Shown here piece after piece: positions 1-7,662 of a stretch of 29,138 nucleotides of DNA (positions are counted from its first letter, which is position 1; every line of letters starts with the position of its first letter). Source of the stretch: JBGTLW01 sp041743835 (lineage in GTDB: Bacteria > Planctomycetota > Phycisphaerae > Phycisphaerales > Phycisphaeraceae); NCBI GenBank assembly GCA_041743835.1, contig JBGTLW010000129.1, forward strand, positions 1 through 29,138, written 5' to 3'. A program made the position numbers and the translations under genes. The notes under the pieces are model-generated. The model made no database searches and was not told the DNA's origin. It saw only the letters and a list, made by a program, of their open reading frames with translations.

Positions 1-145
1 GGCCTCGTGCCACACCGGATACCCCAACTGTTTTTACCGCGAGGTCCAGACCGGCAAACTCCCGCCCGACGGCCGGGGAGCAAAGCTCACGATCATCCAG
101 GACAAGGCTTTCGACCCGGACAAGGTGTACGGCACCAGCCACTGA
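1..145 (+). CDS. hisI: Phosphoribosyl-AMP cyclohydrolase, C-terminal fragment (gene cut by the window edge)
   Basis: Only the last 47 codons are inside the window, read from base 2 to the TGA at 143-145. HisI hydrolyses phosphoribosyl-AMP to ProFAR in histidine biosynthesis, in the cytoplasm. The fragment begins ASCHTGYPNCFYREV, which matches the family's metal-binding block CHTG...CFYR with both cysteines present. It then runs through a short charged tail (KLTIIQDKAFDPDKVYG), as expected for the end of a HisI protein. The stop lies 8 bases before the hemB ATG, so the two genes are probably cotranscribed. hisB and hisC are about 22 kb away on the other strand, so the his genes are dispersed here. 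The motif makes the identification firm despite the short length. A bifunctional HisI-HisE is unlikely, because the protein ends soon after the cyclohydrolase motif with no HisE domain. Confidence 0.88.
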   Translation, partial: ASCHTGYPNCFYREVQTGKLPPDGRGAKLTIIQDKAFDPDKVYGTSH

Positions 146-153
146 CCAGCCCC

Positions 154-1167
154 ATGCCCAATTTTCACCCCCCATCACACCGGCCGCGGCGCAATCGCGC
201 GAGCGAGGCGATCCGACGGGCCACCCGGCAGACGCGGTTCGATGCGGGGCAGTTGATCCACCCCCTGTTCGTCCACGCGGGGAAAGAGGACCAGCCGATC
301 GACGCGATGCCCGGCCAAACACGCTGGTCGCTGACGGGGCTCGTCGGCGAGGTGAAGCGTGGCCTGGCGATGGGCATCGACAAGGTGGTGTTGTTCCCGA
401 AGATCGATGACGCGCTTAAAACCCCCGCTGCGGAGGAGGCCCACAACCCCGACGGCCTGATCCCCGAAGCGGTCCGACGGCTCAAACGCGATTGCGCAGG
501 CGTCTGCGTCATCACCGATGTCGCACTAGACCCGTACAACGCGGACGGGCATGATGGGCTGGTCAGTGACGCGGGTGTGGTGCTCAACGACCCGACGATC
601 GACGTGCTGGTGCGGCAGGCGCTGTGCCACGCCGAGGCTGGGGCGGACATCGTCGCACCCAGCGACATGATGGACGGCCGGGTTGGCGCGATCCGGGCGG
701 CGCTGGACGCGGCGGGGCACGCCGATATTGGCATCATGGCGTACACCGCCAAGTACGCCTCGGCGTTCTATGGCCCGTTCAGGGGGGCGCTCGATTCGGC
801 ACCCAGATCAGGCAGCGACAAACCAATCCCCACGGACAAGACCAGCTACCAGATGGACCCGGCCAACGCGCGCGAAGCGCTGCGACAACTCGCGCTCGAC
901 GAGGCGCAGGGGGCGGACATCGTGATGGTCAAGCCCGCCCTGCCCTACCTGGACATCCTGCGCGAATTCCGCAGCGCGACGAACTTGCCGATCGCGGCTT
1001 ACCAGGTGAGCGGTGAGTACGTCATGCTCAAGGCGTCGGCTGCGGCGGGCGCGGGCGACGAGCGGGCCATGGTGATGGAAGCGATGACCAGCATCTTCCG
1101 CAGCGGGGCGGACATGGTGCTGACCTACTATGCCCATGACATTGCTCGGTGGTTGAAGGAGCGCTAG
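154..1167 (+). CDS. hemB: Delta-aminolevulinic acid dehydratase (porphobilinogen synthase), Mg-type
   Basis: HemB condenses two 5-aminolevulinate molecules to porphobilinogen in tetrapyrrole synthesis. The 337-residue product has the family's usual length. It carries the two active-site lysines: K200 in MAYTAKYASAFYGPF and the Schiff-base K260 in DIVMVKPALPYLD. The metal loop reads TDVALDPYNADGHDG (residues 121-135). Ala124, Asp126 and Asp134 stand where Zn enzymes have three cysteines, so this should be the cysteine-less, Mg-dependent type. I chose the ATG at 154 because the reading frame upstream overlaps the hisI end and encodes an unrelated proline/arginine-rich stretch. yidD follows after 30 bases, suggesting a hisI-hemB-yidD transcription unit. 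Identification is essentially certain; the metal type is inferred from the residues. Confidence 0.97.
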   Translation: MPNFHPPSHRPRRNRASEAIRRATRQTRFDAGQLIHPLFVHAGKEDQPIDAMPGQTRWSLTGLVGEVKRGLAMGIDKVVLFPKIDDALKTPAAEEAHNPDGLIPEAVRRLKRDCAGVCVITDVALDPYNADGHDGLVSDAGVVLNDPTIDVLVRQALCHAEAGADIVAPSDMMDGRVGAIRAALDAAGHADIGIMAYTAKYASAFYGPFRGALDSAPRSGSDKPIPTDKTSYQMDPANAREALRQLALDEAQGADIVMVKPALPYLDILREFRSATNLPIAAYQVSGEYVMLKASAAAGAGDERAMVMEAMTSIFRSGADMVLTYYAHDIARWLKER

Positions 1168-1197
1168 GCGGCGGCCCGCGGCCCGATTGGAAAGCAC

Positions 1198-1428
1198 ATG
1201 GTCGATTTCTTAAACCAACCAGTCGTCTGGATGATCCACGCGGTGGTCTGGGTTTATCGCTGCACGCTGGGCCAATTCATCGGCGGGCAGTGCCGGTACA
1301 TGCCCACGTGCAGCCAGTACATGCTCGATGCGGTCGCCAAGCACGGCCCGTGGCGAGGCGGGTGGATGGGTGTCAAACGCATCGCCCGGTGCCACCCGCT
1401 CGGCGGCCACGGCTACGACCCGGCGTAA
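1198..1428 (+). CDS. yidD: Membrane protein insertion efficiency factor YidD
   Basis: This 76-residue protein shows the complete YidD (DUF37) signature: an N-terminal amphipathic/hydrophobic helix (VVWMIHAVVWVYRCTLG), then CRYMPTCSQYMLDAV with conserved Cys and Tyr, and the closing RCHPLGGHGYDP block. YidD is a small peripheral inner-membrane protein linked to YidC-dependent insertion. In many bacteria it sits in the rnpA-yidD-yidC cluster, but here it follows hemB, so it is displaced from its usual neighbours. A GGAAA purine run at 1189-1193 lies 4 bases before the ATG and serves as a short-spaced ribosome binding site. The length matches the family. The placement near hemB is a context observation only and says nothing about a haem role. 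Confidence 0.95.
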   Translation: MVDFLNQPVVWMIHAVVWVYRCTLGQFIGGQCRYMPTCSQYMLDAVAKHGPWRGGWMGVKRIARCHPLGGHGYDPA

Positions 1429-1517
1429 GCGACTGCCACACCTGTGGTACGTTGTACACGACCCCGTGACCGTGAAACAACAAGAAGCCCCCCACTGCCA
1501 CCCAACCACGAAACCTC

Positions 1518-1874
1518 ATGCAACGCACCGAAAACAAAATGATCGTGATCTCGTGCGATTTCACCGGCCACGACTGGGACGAGCACATGGCCATGATCGA
1601 GGGCCATCGCGGGTCGGTGCTCAGCTTGGAAGCCTTGTCGCGTGCTGTCGATGAGGCGGGGGAAGCGGAGGCGAACTTCGAGTGCGTGATGTGCAAGCGG
1701 GCGTTCGAGGCGGGGGAGAAAAGCTGGCGCCACCCGGACCCGCCCTTCCCCGAGACAGCCAACCCGCACGCGGTGATCTGCTGGGACTGCATCCGTCAGG
1801 CCGACCGCACCTTCGCCAAAGACCCCGACACCGACTGGACCCGCAAGATCCCGCCCGACAGCCGCTGGCGGTGA
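1518..1874 (+). CDS. Small double-CxxC protein of unknown function
   Basis: I do not recognise this 118-residue protein. It has two CxxC knuckles, C56-V-M-C59 and C88-W-D-C91, about 29 residues apart, which is a typical four-cysteine zinc-ribbon spacing. The N-terminal half is acidic (DWDEH, DEAGEAEAN). The C-terminal tail is charged, with no transmembrane segment or signal peptide, so it should be cytoplasmic. An in-frame ATG at 1539 (MIVISCDFTG) is an alternative start giving 111 residues; neither start has a convincing Shine-Dalgarno sequence. It ends 15 bases before the CobW-family GTPase, so the two may be cotranscribed. That association, between a predicted zinc-binding small protein and a metallochaperone-type GTPase, is suggestive but unproven. 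The region 1429-1517 upstream holds only short weak palindromes. Confidence 0.7.
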   Translation: MQRTENKMIVISCDFTGHDWDEHMAMIEGHRGSVLSLEALSRAVDEAGEAEANFECVMCKRAFEAGEKSWRHPDPPFPETANPHAVICWDCIRQADRTFAKDPDTDWTRKIPPDSRWR

Positions 1875-1889
1875 ACTTGCGAGCAGCGG

Positions 1890-2879
1890 ATGCAACTGCG
1901 ACACGCTGAACTTACGCTGGAACACTTATCGAAATCTTTTGTGCCTGAACCCCGCCTCATCCCGACGCATATCGTGGCAGGCCCGCTGGGTGTGGGGAAG
2001 ACCACCTCTATTCTTGATTTTGTCAGGCGGCGGGCGGCGAGTGAACACATCGCGGTGTTGGTCAATGACTTTGGGCCGGTGGGCATGGACGGTGCGATTC
2101 TGGAGGGCGCGGCAGGCGGCAGCAGCGGCGGCCTTGAGGTGATGACGATTCCGGGCGGGTGCTTGTGCTGCGCTTCGGCTGAGGCTCTGGCCACAGGCAT
2201 CCCGAAGTTGGCTGGGCTTGCGGGGGTGACTCGGATCATCATCGAGCCGTCGGGCCTTGCGATGCCGGCCCAGGTGGTTGACCTGCTGCGGCAGTTGGCG
2301 GCGGCGAACGGGCTGGACCTGCGGCCGACGATCGTCCTGCTCGATGCGGGGGAGTTTCGCAGCGAAGCGGCGGAGCACATGCCTTACTACCGCCGCCTGG
2401 TTGAGTCGGCGGACGTGCTGATCGCCAACCGTGCGGACCGCGCGGATGAGCGGTCACTTGCGCGATTCATGCAGTGGGCTAAGACGCTGTACCCCGCCAA
2501 GCTCCGCGTGCTTACGACAAGCCACGGCGTCTTGCCCGAAGACCTGTTCGAATTGCAGGCCGTGCAGTTGCAGCTTTCGCCCGCATCCAAGCCTGTTGCC
2601 GATGAGCCGCACGCGCACCCCGAACGGGCGGGTGGCGCGGTTTGGCCCCCGGCGGTGCGGTTCAACTTGGCTGGGGTTGAGGCCTTGCTACGCGCCACCG
2701 GCCCCGACCGCTTCAAGGGCATCCTCCACACCGACGCGGGATGGAAGTTGATCCAACACGCGCGCGGCGAGCTAAGCATCCACCCCACGGAATACCGGCG
2801 CGACAGCCGGGCGGAGTGGATCGGCTCGGCCGATGCCACGCGCGCGTTGCTCGAAGAACTGAACCGCTGCCGGTTATGA
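1890..2879 (+). CDS. CobW/P47K-family (G3E) GTPase, putative metallochaperone
   Basis: The 329-residue protein carries the G3E GTPase hallmarks in order: Walker A GPLGVGKT at residues 31-38, a VNDFGPVGMD switch segment near 59-67, the metal-binding CxCC (C91-L-C-C94) in PGGCLCCASAEAL, and IIEPSGLAMP. An NRAD guanine-specificity motif follows, then a C-terminal CobW-like domain (FKGILHTDAGWKLIQHARGEL). Family members deliver metals such as zinc, or cobalt in cobalamin synthesis, to client enzymes in the cytoplasm using GTP hydrolysis. The exact metal cannot be told from sequence. The His-rich stretch common in zinc-specific members is reduced here to a short HAHPER segment. The Walker A lies about 20 residues later than usual, so translation might start downstream. 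The gene ends about 2 bases before a hairpin shared with the convergent rho gene. Confidence 0.88.
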   Translation: MQLRHAELTLEHLSKSFVPEPRLIPTHIVAGPLGVGKTTSILDFVRRRAASEHIAVLVNDFGPVGMDGAILEGAAGGSSGGLEVMTIPGGCLCCASAEALATGIPKLAGLAGVTRIIIEPSGLAMPAQVVDLLRQLAAANGLDLRPTIVLLDAGEFRSEAAEHMPYYRRLVESADVLIANRADRADERSLARFMQWAKTLYPAKLRVLTTSHGVLPEDLFELQAVQLQLSPASKPVADEPHAHPERAGGAVWPPAVRFNLAGVEALLRATGPDRFKGILHTDAGWKLIQHARGELSIHPTEYRRDSRAEWIGSADATRALLEELNRCRL

Positions 2880-2880
2880 A

Positions 2881-2906
2881 AAACACCGACCATATGGCCG
2901 GTGTTT
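2881..2906 (-). terminator. Hairpin terminator between the CobW-family gene and rho
   Basis: An almost perfect inverted repeat: 8-bp outer arms AAACACCG/CGGTGTTT, one A-C mismatch, then a CCAT/ATGG core. Read on the - strand the stem is followed by a run of five T, as expected of an intrinsic terminator for rho. On the + strand it lies just after the CobW-family stop codon but is followed by TTTCATT, so it may work weakly in that direction too. Confidence 0.7.
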
Positions 2907-2943
2907 CATTGGGGTGAGTCGTGCGGTTGCAGCAACCGGAGCG

Positions 2944-4410
2944 TTAGTCCAGCGACATCGTGAGCAGGAACTCGGCGTTGGTCTTCACCTTCTGCAGGCG
3001 GCCCTTGAGTAGCTCCATCGCTTCGACGACGTTCATGTCGGCCAGGACCTTGCGGAGGCGGTACACGAGCTTCAGTTCCTGTGTGTCCATCAGCAGCTCT
3101 TCACGCCGCGTACCCGACGCCGCGACATCGATGGCGGGGTAGGTGCGTTTCTCGACGAGTCTGCGGTCGAGGTGGAGTTCGCTGTTGCCGGTGCCCTTGA
3201 ACTCCTCGAAGATGATGTCGTCCATCTTCGAGCCGGTGTCGGTGAGGGCTGTGGCGAGGATGGTGAGCGACCCGCCGTGCTCGATGGCTCGGGCGCTGCC
3301 GAAGAACTTCTTGGGGCGTTGGAGCGCGTTGGAGTCGAGGCCGCCGGTGAGGATCTTGCCGGAGTGCGGCATCTCCTGGTTGTATGCGCGGGCCATGCGG
3401 GTGATCGAGTCCATGAGGATGACCACGTGCTCGCCGAACTCGACCATGCGGCGTGACTTCTCGATGACCATCTCGCAGACCTGCACGTGCCGGGCCCCCT
3501 GCTCGTCGAAGGTGGAGGCGACGACTTCCACGGCTGGCGGCGTGTTGTTTTTGAAGTCGGTGACTTCCTCGGGCCGCTCGTCGATCAGCAGCACCAGAAC
3601 TTTCATGTCCGGGTAGTTGGTGATGATGGCCTTGGCCATCTTCTGGAGCAGCACGGTCTTGCCGGTGCGGGGCGGTGCGACGATGAGCCCGCGCTGGCCG
3701 CGGCCAAGCGGGGTCACCAGATCGACGATCCGCATCTCGATCTCGTCGGGCGTGGTCTCCAGGACCAGGCGGTCCTTGGGGTGGAGCGGGGTCAGGTCCT
3801 CGAAGACTTTGCAGTCGTTGAGCTTGTCGGGGCGGTGGCCGTTGATCGTGTCCACCCGGAGCAAGGCGAAGTACCGCTCCGACTCCTTGGGCGGGCGGAT
3901 GGTGCCCTGCACGACGTGCCCGACCTTGAGCCCGAAGCGGCGGATCTGCGACGGGCTCACATAAATGTCATCGGGGCACGCGAGGTAGGAGTACTCGGGG
4001 CTGCGGAGGAACCCGAACCCATCGGGCAGGATCTCCAGCGTGCCCTCGCCGTACATCAGGCCCTGCTTGGTCGAGTGCTTCTGGAGTATCTCGAAGATGA
4101 GCTTGTGCTTCTCGAGCTGGTGGTACTCCTTGACGCCCTCTTCCTTGGCCAGCTTGTGCAGGTCGTCCACATCCATCTTCTGGAGGTCGTGGATGGACAG
4201 GTCGTCGCGGCCCTTCTTCGCGTCTTCGTACCGCTTCTGGGCCTCGGCGTCGAGCTGCGCATCGGTCGATGCGACCTTGGCCTGGGGCTGGACCTCCTCG
4301 GCTGGCTGGGGCTCGTCGTCATCCTCATCGTCCCGGTCGTCGATCACAACGTCCTCGGCCGATTCGGTGGATTTTTTCGTGCTCTTCTTCTTCGTTGACT
4401 TGGCTGCCAT
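2944..4410 (-). CDS. rho: Transcription termination factor Rho
   Basis: Rho is the hexameric RNA-dependent ATPase that terminates transcription. The 488-residue product has a Lys-rich then acidic N-terminal extension (residues 1-65), absent in E. coli Rho, and a SAP-like helical Rho-N domain (about 70-112). The cold-shock/RNA-binding domain follows (GEGTLEILPDGFGFLRSP, 121-138). The ATPase core has the P-loop APPRTGKT (245-252), LLIDERPEEVTD (274-285), FDEQGARHVQV, a GGLDSNALQRPKKFFGSAR Q-loop region, and GSKMDDIIFEEFKGTGNSELHL. The start at 4410 is favoured over the longer in-frame ATG at 4464, because AAGGAG lies 9 bases upstream and the extra N-terminal residues do not resemble Rho. The 241-bp gap to coaE contains hairpins that could control rho. 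Identification is certain. Confidence 0.98.
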   Translation of the reverse strand: MAAKSTKKKSTKKSTESAEDVVIDDRDDEDDDEPQPAEEVQPQAKVASTDAQLDAEAQKRYEDAKKGRDDLSIHDLQKMDVDDLHKLAKEEGVKEYHQLEKHKLIFEILQKHSTKQGLMYGEGTLEILPDGFGFLRSPEYSYLACPDDIYVSPSQIRRFGLKVGHVVQGTIRPPKESERYFALLRVDTINGHRPDKLNDCKVFEDLTPLHPKDRLVLETTPDEIEMRIVDLVTPLGRGQRGLIVAPPRTGKTVLLQKMAKAIITNYPDMKVLVLLIDERPEEVTDFKNNTPPAVEVVASTFDEQGARHVQVCEMVIEKSRRMVEFGEHVVILMDSITRMARAYNQEMPHSGKILTGGLDSNALQRPKKFFGSARAIEHGGSLTILATALTDTGSKMDDIIFEEFKGTGNSELHLDRRLVEKRTYPAIDVAASGTRREELLMDTQELKLVYRLRKVLADMNVVEAMELLKGRLQKVKTNAEFLLTMSLD

Positions 4411-4469
4411 CCGTGGGAACTCCTTAAGGTGCCAATCGCGTCGCAACGCGGTCGGCGGGATCAAGCGTA

Positions 4470-4489
4470 GCTCGTCACAATCGACGAGC
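4470..4489 (-). promoter_or_regulatory. Hairpin in the rho 5' leader
   Basis: A perfect 7-bp inverted repeat, GCTCGTC-ACAATC-GACGAGC, 60 bases upstream of the rho ATG on the - strand. Together with the stem at 4505-4522 it gives the rho leader two consecutive structures. Autoregulation of rho through its leader is known in enterobacteria, but this leader shows no recognisable similarity, so a regulatory role is inference. Confidence 0.35.
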
Positions 4490-4504
4490 GGCTAGGTAGG
4501 GGGG

Positions 4505-4522
4505 AAAACCGTCTTGCGACGG
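4505..4522 (-). terminator. Short GNRA-loop hairpin with T run between coaE and rho
   Basis: On the - strand the sequence reads CCGTC-GCAA-GACGG followed by TTTT. This 5-bp stem capped by a GNRA-type tetraloop with a T run resembles a small intrinsic terminator. It lies about 130 bases after the coaE stop and about 95 bases before the rho start, so it could end coaE transcripts or attenuate rho. The rest of 4411-4651 shows no gene and no convincing promoter hexamers. Confidence 0.4.
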
Positions 4523-4651
4523 ACCAGATCAGTGCGATCTCGTAAGGGGATGAACGATTCTTCAAGAGGGGCGGCACGGCGGAACACAACCTACGGTTTG
4601 GTCCCTTGCGGCACACGTGTTCACGGGGACTGTTACCCGAACACTACCGCC

Positions 4652-5281
4652 CTACAAATTAGCGTGGTGGATGACGGTAAGAAGATGCCGGGTCTGACCT
4701 GCGAGGTCGGCCCCGTCACTGCTGTCCAACACATAATCGGCACGGGATCGCTTCATGTCAAGTGGCAACTGCGTTTTCTCCCGGCGATCCAGCTCCGCTG
4801 CGTCCCAGCCGCGGGACGCCATGAGCCGCGCCAGCCGCTGCTCGCGGGGTGCGTCCACGTAGATCAGTGCGTCGCAGACACCCTCCAGGTGGTTCTCCAG
4901 CAGCAACGGGCAGTCCTCAATAATGGCTGTGACCGCTGGGTCGGCGGCCAGCTGGTCCCGCAGGTGGTCCCGCCTGGCGTGGACCCGGGGGTGCAGCAGG
5001 GCTTCCAGCCGGTGCCGCTGGGCCGCGTCCTCAAAAATGATCGAAGCGATCGCCGCGCGGTCTGGATTGCCTTGGCCATCCAACACCCGATCGCCCCACC
5101 ACGCCCGTAGCGTCTCCACCACCTTGGGCTTCGCGATCTCCTCCCGGGCGATACGGTCGGCATCAATCACGCCACAGCCCAGCGCCTCAAACGCCCGAGC
5201 CGCGGTGCTCTTGCCGGACCCCGGCCCGCCCAGCAGGCCGATCACCGGCTTGTTTGTTCTCTGTGAATGAGTAGCTGACAT
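4652..5281 (-). CDS. coaE: Dephospho-CoA kinase
   Basis: CoaE phosphorylates the 3'-hydroxyl of dephospho-CoA in the last step of coenzyme A synthesis. The 209-residue product, close to the usual 200-210, has the P-loop GGPGSGKST at residues 18-26. The CoaE-typical GCGVIDADRIARE follows (dephospho-CoA-contacting Asp), then the LHPRVHARRDHL helix, EDCPLLLEN, and the lid VDAPREQRLARLMASRGWDAAEL. An upstream in-frame ATG at 5305 adds eight residues; neither start has a good ribosome binding site, and 5281 leaves a normal N-terminus. The gene lies upstream of rho in the same direction with 241 bp between them, and is divergent from the secreted protein gene starting at 5326. Identification is firm. 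Confidence 0.95.
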   Translation of the reverse strand: MSATHSQRTNKPVIGLLGGPGSGKSTAARAFEALGCGVIDADRIAREEIAKPKVVETLRAWWGDRVLDGQGNPDRAAIASIIFEDAAQRHRLEALLHPRVHARRDHLRDQLAADPAVTAIIEDCPLLLENHLEGVCDALIYVDAPREQRLARLMASRGWDAAELDRREKTQLPLDMKRSRADYVLDSSDGADLAGQTRHLLTVIHHANL

Positions 5282-5325
5282 CGTGTGGAGCGGTATCATA
5301 AGCACAAGTCAAAACAAGTCACGCG

Positions 5326-6186
5326 ATGCGAAAGACCCTCCCGCCTATTGTCCTGGCCCTCTGGCTCTTGGCAGCGGCTATCCCGGCTGCGGCTCAGAGT
5401 ACGGACCTGCCCAACTGCGCGAACCCCGAGCAGTGGGACCAGCTCCTCGAAGCGGCACAGGAAAAGGGGCTTGCGATCCTGGTCGTGCGACACAATTTTG
5501 GCGACGTGGCCACGACCAACGCCGCCGCCAAAGCGTGGGCCGAGCACAAAGCGACGCGCGGGATGCTCAAGCTCCACGTCACGGGCATCTCGGATGTCCC
5601 TGCGGTGCGCCAGGCCGCGGCCACCGTGAGCGACAGCTACAACTACGGACCCAAGCTCTACATCTTTGACCCGCAGCTTCGGCTGATCGGCTATCGCAAC
5701 TACCGCGACCGCGAAGCGACCGACGAAGCGCTGCGCGTCGCGGGGCAGGTGCTCCGCTGGCAGGCCAGCGCCCAGCGCGAGATAGCCAAGGCGGACGGCC
5801 TCGCGGCCGACGGACGCTTCGAGAGGGCCTTTGCCCTGATCGAGGCGATTGCCGCACAAGACATCAAGACCTCACACGCGGTGAAGCAACTGTGGCGCGA
5901 CCCCGAATCCACCCACCCCGAGGCACCGACCCGTGTGGGCCGATACTTCCCCACGCTGATGATGGACAAGCGGTCTGACTACGAAAAGCTCGCGGCCGAG
6001 CGCCTATCGGAAGCAACCGCGCACTTCGAGGCACAGGATTATCGCAAGGCGCTGGCGGTGCTCCGGCCGCTCGCGGCGGACCGGTCCGACCTGCCTCAGG
6101 TCCAGCAGGCCAAGGAACTAAGCGAGCGCATCGCCCTGGCCATGCGTGAACCGCCCGCGCAGGGGCCCGCCGCGAGTGACGACTGA
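5326..6186 (+). CDS. Secreted thioredoxin-like protein lacking the CxxC motif
   Basis: This 286-residue protein begins with a clear Sec signal peptide: basic MRK, a hydrophobic stretch (PIVLALWLLAAAI) and an AAA-Q cleavage site near residue 23. The following part (NPEQWDQLLEAAQEKGLAILVV...GPKLYIFDPQLRLIGYRNY) has the helix-strand spacing of a thioredoxin fold, but no CxxC; the only cysteine in the mature protein is near its start (LPNCANP). The C-terminal half (about 145-275) is helical and TPR-like, with repeated phrases such as ADGRFERAFALIEAIAA and EAQDYRKALAVLRPLAA. I cannot assign a function. It may be a periplasmic scaffold rather than a redox enzyme. It is divergent from coaE with only 44 bp between starts, and convergent with the metallopeptidase-like gene. 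Confidence 0.72.
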   Translation: MRKTLPPIVLALWLLAAAIPAAAQSTDLPNCANPEQWDQLLEAAQEKGLAILVVRHNFGDVATTNAAAKAWAEHKATRGMLKLHVTGISDVPAVRQAAATVSDSYNYGPKLYIFDPQLRLIGYRNYRDREATDEALRVAGQVLRWQASAQREIAKADGLAADGRFERAFALIEAIAAQDIKTSHAVKQLWRDPESTHPEAPTRVGRYFPTLMMDKRSDYEKLAAERLSEATAHFEAQDYRKALAVLRPLAADRSDLPQVQQAKELSERIALAMREPPAQGPAASDD

Positions 6187-6193
6187 CCACTTG

Positions 6194-6229
6194 GCGTCTG
6201 CGTAGAGCATGTAACGTGCCCACAGACGC
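6194..6229. terminator. Stem-loop between two convergent genes
   Basis: The arms GCGTCTG (6194-6200) and CAGACGC (6223-6229) pair perfectly. An inner GCATG/CGTGC stem (one T-G pair) encloses a TAA loop. It sits between the stops of the thioredoxin-like gene (+) and the metallopeptidase-like gene (-), so it could serve both directions. There is no T run on either strand. Confidence 0.45.
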
Positions 6230-6250
6230 GGCGCACTAAGACCTGTGATT

Positions 6251-7576
6251 TCAAGGCTCCAAAGTTCGCAGCTCGTGCGCTTTGCCAAATGCATCCAGGA
6301 GACGCAGCGGCTCGATGCCGTAGTCCTCTTCCAAGCTGGTCCGCCACGGCTTGCCGTCCTTGATCGCATTGACAAACGCGACATAGCGCTTGCGGTCCTG
6401 CGCGATCATGAACTCGGTCAGCAGCCTGGCGATGCCGTACTGCCAACCCTCGATGGGCTTGGCGTCGAGCATCCCCCCGACGTTGCCGCGCTGCTTCATT
6501 TCCCGTTTGGCTTCAGCCTCTCGCCCGCGGTGGATCGTCGATTTGGGCACCAGCAACATGGAAACCACTTCAGCCAACCCCTCGTTGATCCAGGAGGGGA
6601 TGTGTACGGGGGAGCGATAACGGTGCAGGAAGCCGTGGACACTTTCGTGGACCAGCACGTGCGCGAACCGCATCCTGTCCGGGTCACGGTAGAACGCGAC
6701 GTGGACATAGCCATCGCCGAAGCCGTGGCACATCCCCGCGGATTGGCCGGAGTCGGTGTTGTGCATCTCGCGTTGGAAGCGGTGGTAGTCCTCGGGCTTC
6801 TGGAACACGAAGATCAGGCACTTGCCCCGGAAGATGTTCTTCTGCTTGTCGATGTCGAACATCTCGCACAGCCGGGCGTACATCGCTTCGAGTTCGCTGG
6901 CCCAGAACTTGGCTTCCTGTGCGTCGAGATCGCTGTAGAAGAGGAAATTGTCGGTCTCGTGCAGTCTCAGTTTTATGCCGAGCGTGGTCTCGCTGCGTTC
7001 TGCAAAATCCTTCAGGGATTTCACACTCGACGCCATCAGCTCAGCCGGCAACTCGCCCCAGAAATCCGCCTGGGTCCGCCCCAGCATGTGAGGTGGCGCC
7101 GCGGGCACGCCGGCATCCTCGGCAGAGGCTGGCAAGCTGGCATTGCCTTCTGCCTGCGTCTGGGTTTTGCCGTCCCGGATGGCCTGTGCCCGGTCTGCCA
7201 GTTCGGGGTCGATCTTGATCGCACGCGCGAGCGCTGCCTCGGCGTGACGCTCGCCATCCTCCCGTTCACGCAGGGCTTGGCCGAGCTTAAGCCAACCCTC
7301 CCCGTCGTCGGCCGGGATCAGGCGGCGGTGGACATCAAAGACCCGCTCGGTGGGGACCTGGTCCCACGCGACCCGGCTGGTCGCGCCATCTTTGTCCGCC
7401 AACTCGAAGCCCTGAGCGTCGAACGCCACCATCCGCCCACTGACCCGCCCGCCGTCGATCAGCGGCGATGCGAACGGGAATGGCTTCTCGATCACCTCTG
7501 ATTCAGCGGATACCCCACCGGCAAGTGCGAACCAGCCCGCCAGCAAACATGGAATGAGCCAACCCGCGCGGTGCAT
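6251..7576 (-). CDS. Secreted gluzincin-type (peptidase MA-like) metallopeptidase
   Basis: The 441-residue product starts with a signal peptide (MHRAGWLIPCLLAGWFALAGGVSA, likely cut after residue 24). A probable small beta domain (RVSGRMVAFDAQGFELADKDG) and a short helical TPR-like stretch (LKLGQALREREDGERHAEAALARAIKIDP) follow. The C-terminal half holds the zinc site H310-E-S-V-H314, with a third ligand candidate E332 in WINEGLAE. HExxH plus NEG about 18 residues later is the gluzincin arrangement and resembles the peptidase-MA-like/DUF1570 proteins seen in planctomycetes. All catalytic residues are present, so hydrolytic activity is plausible; the substrate is unknown. It should act in the periplasm or outside the cell. 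No neighbouring gene explains its job. Confidence 0.8.
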   Translation of the reverse strand: MHRAGWLIPCLLAGWFALAGGVSAESEVIEKPFPFASPLIDGGRVSGRMVAFDAQGFELADKDGATSRVAWDQVPTERVFDVHRRLIPADDGEGWLKLGQALREREDGERHAEAALARAIKIDPELADRAQAIRDGKTQTQAEGNASLPASAEDAGVPAAPPHMLGRTQADFWGELPAELMASSVKSLKDFAERSETTLGIKLRLHETDNFLFYSDLDAQEAKFWASELEAMYARLCEMFDIDKQKNIFRGKCLIFVFQKPEDYHRFQREMHNTDSGQSAGMCHGFGDGYVHVAFYRDPDRMRFAHVLVHESVHGFLHRYRSPVHIPSWINEGLAEVVSMLLVPKSTIHRGREAEAKREMKQRGNVGGMLDAKPIEGWQYGIARLLTEFMIAQDRKRYVAFVNAIKDGKPWRTSLEEDYGIEPLRLLDAFGKAHELRTLEP

Positions 7577-7662
7577 CGCAGGATTCTACCCCTAAACTCT
7601 GAGTGTGGGGGATGAAAAAGCCGTGAGCAGCGGTTCCAATTTGTGCAGCGGGGGCACTGTGT

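Noticed and set aside
7..153. An N-terminal extension of HemB reaching back to base 7.
   Set aside because: It overlaps the hisI end out of frame and has no similarity to HemB; the ATG at 154 gives the normal family N-terminus.
4514..5110. A 198-codon + strand open frame across the coaE-rho gap and coaE.
   Set aside because: It overlaps coaE antisense, and the part in the gap has no protein-like features.
6245..7501. A 418-codon + strand open frame opposite the metallopeptidase-like gene.
   Set aside because: The - strand frame has a signal peptide and HESVH plus NEGLAE; the + frame has nothing recognisable.
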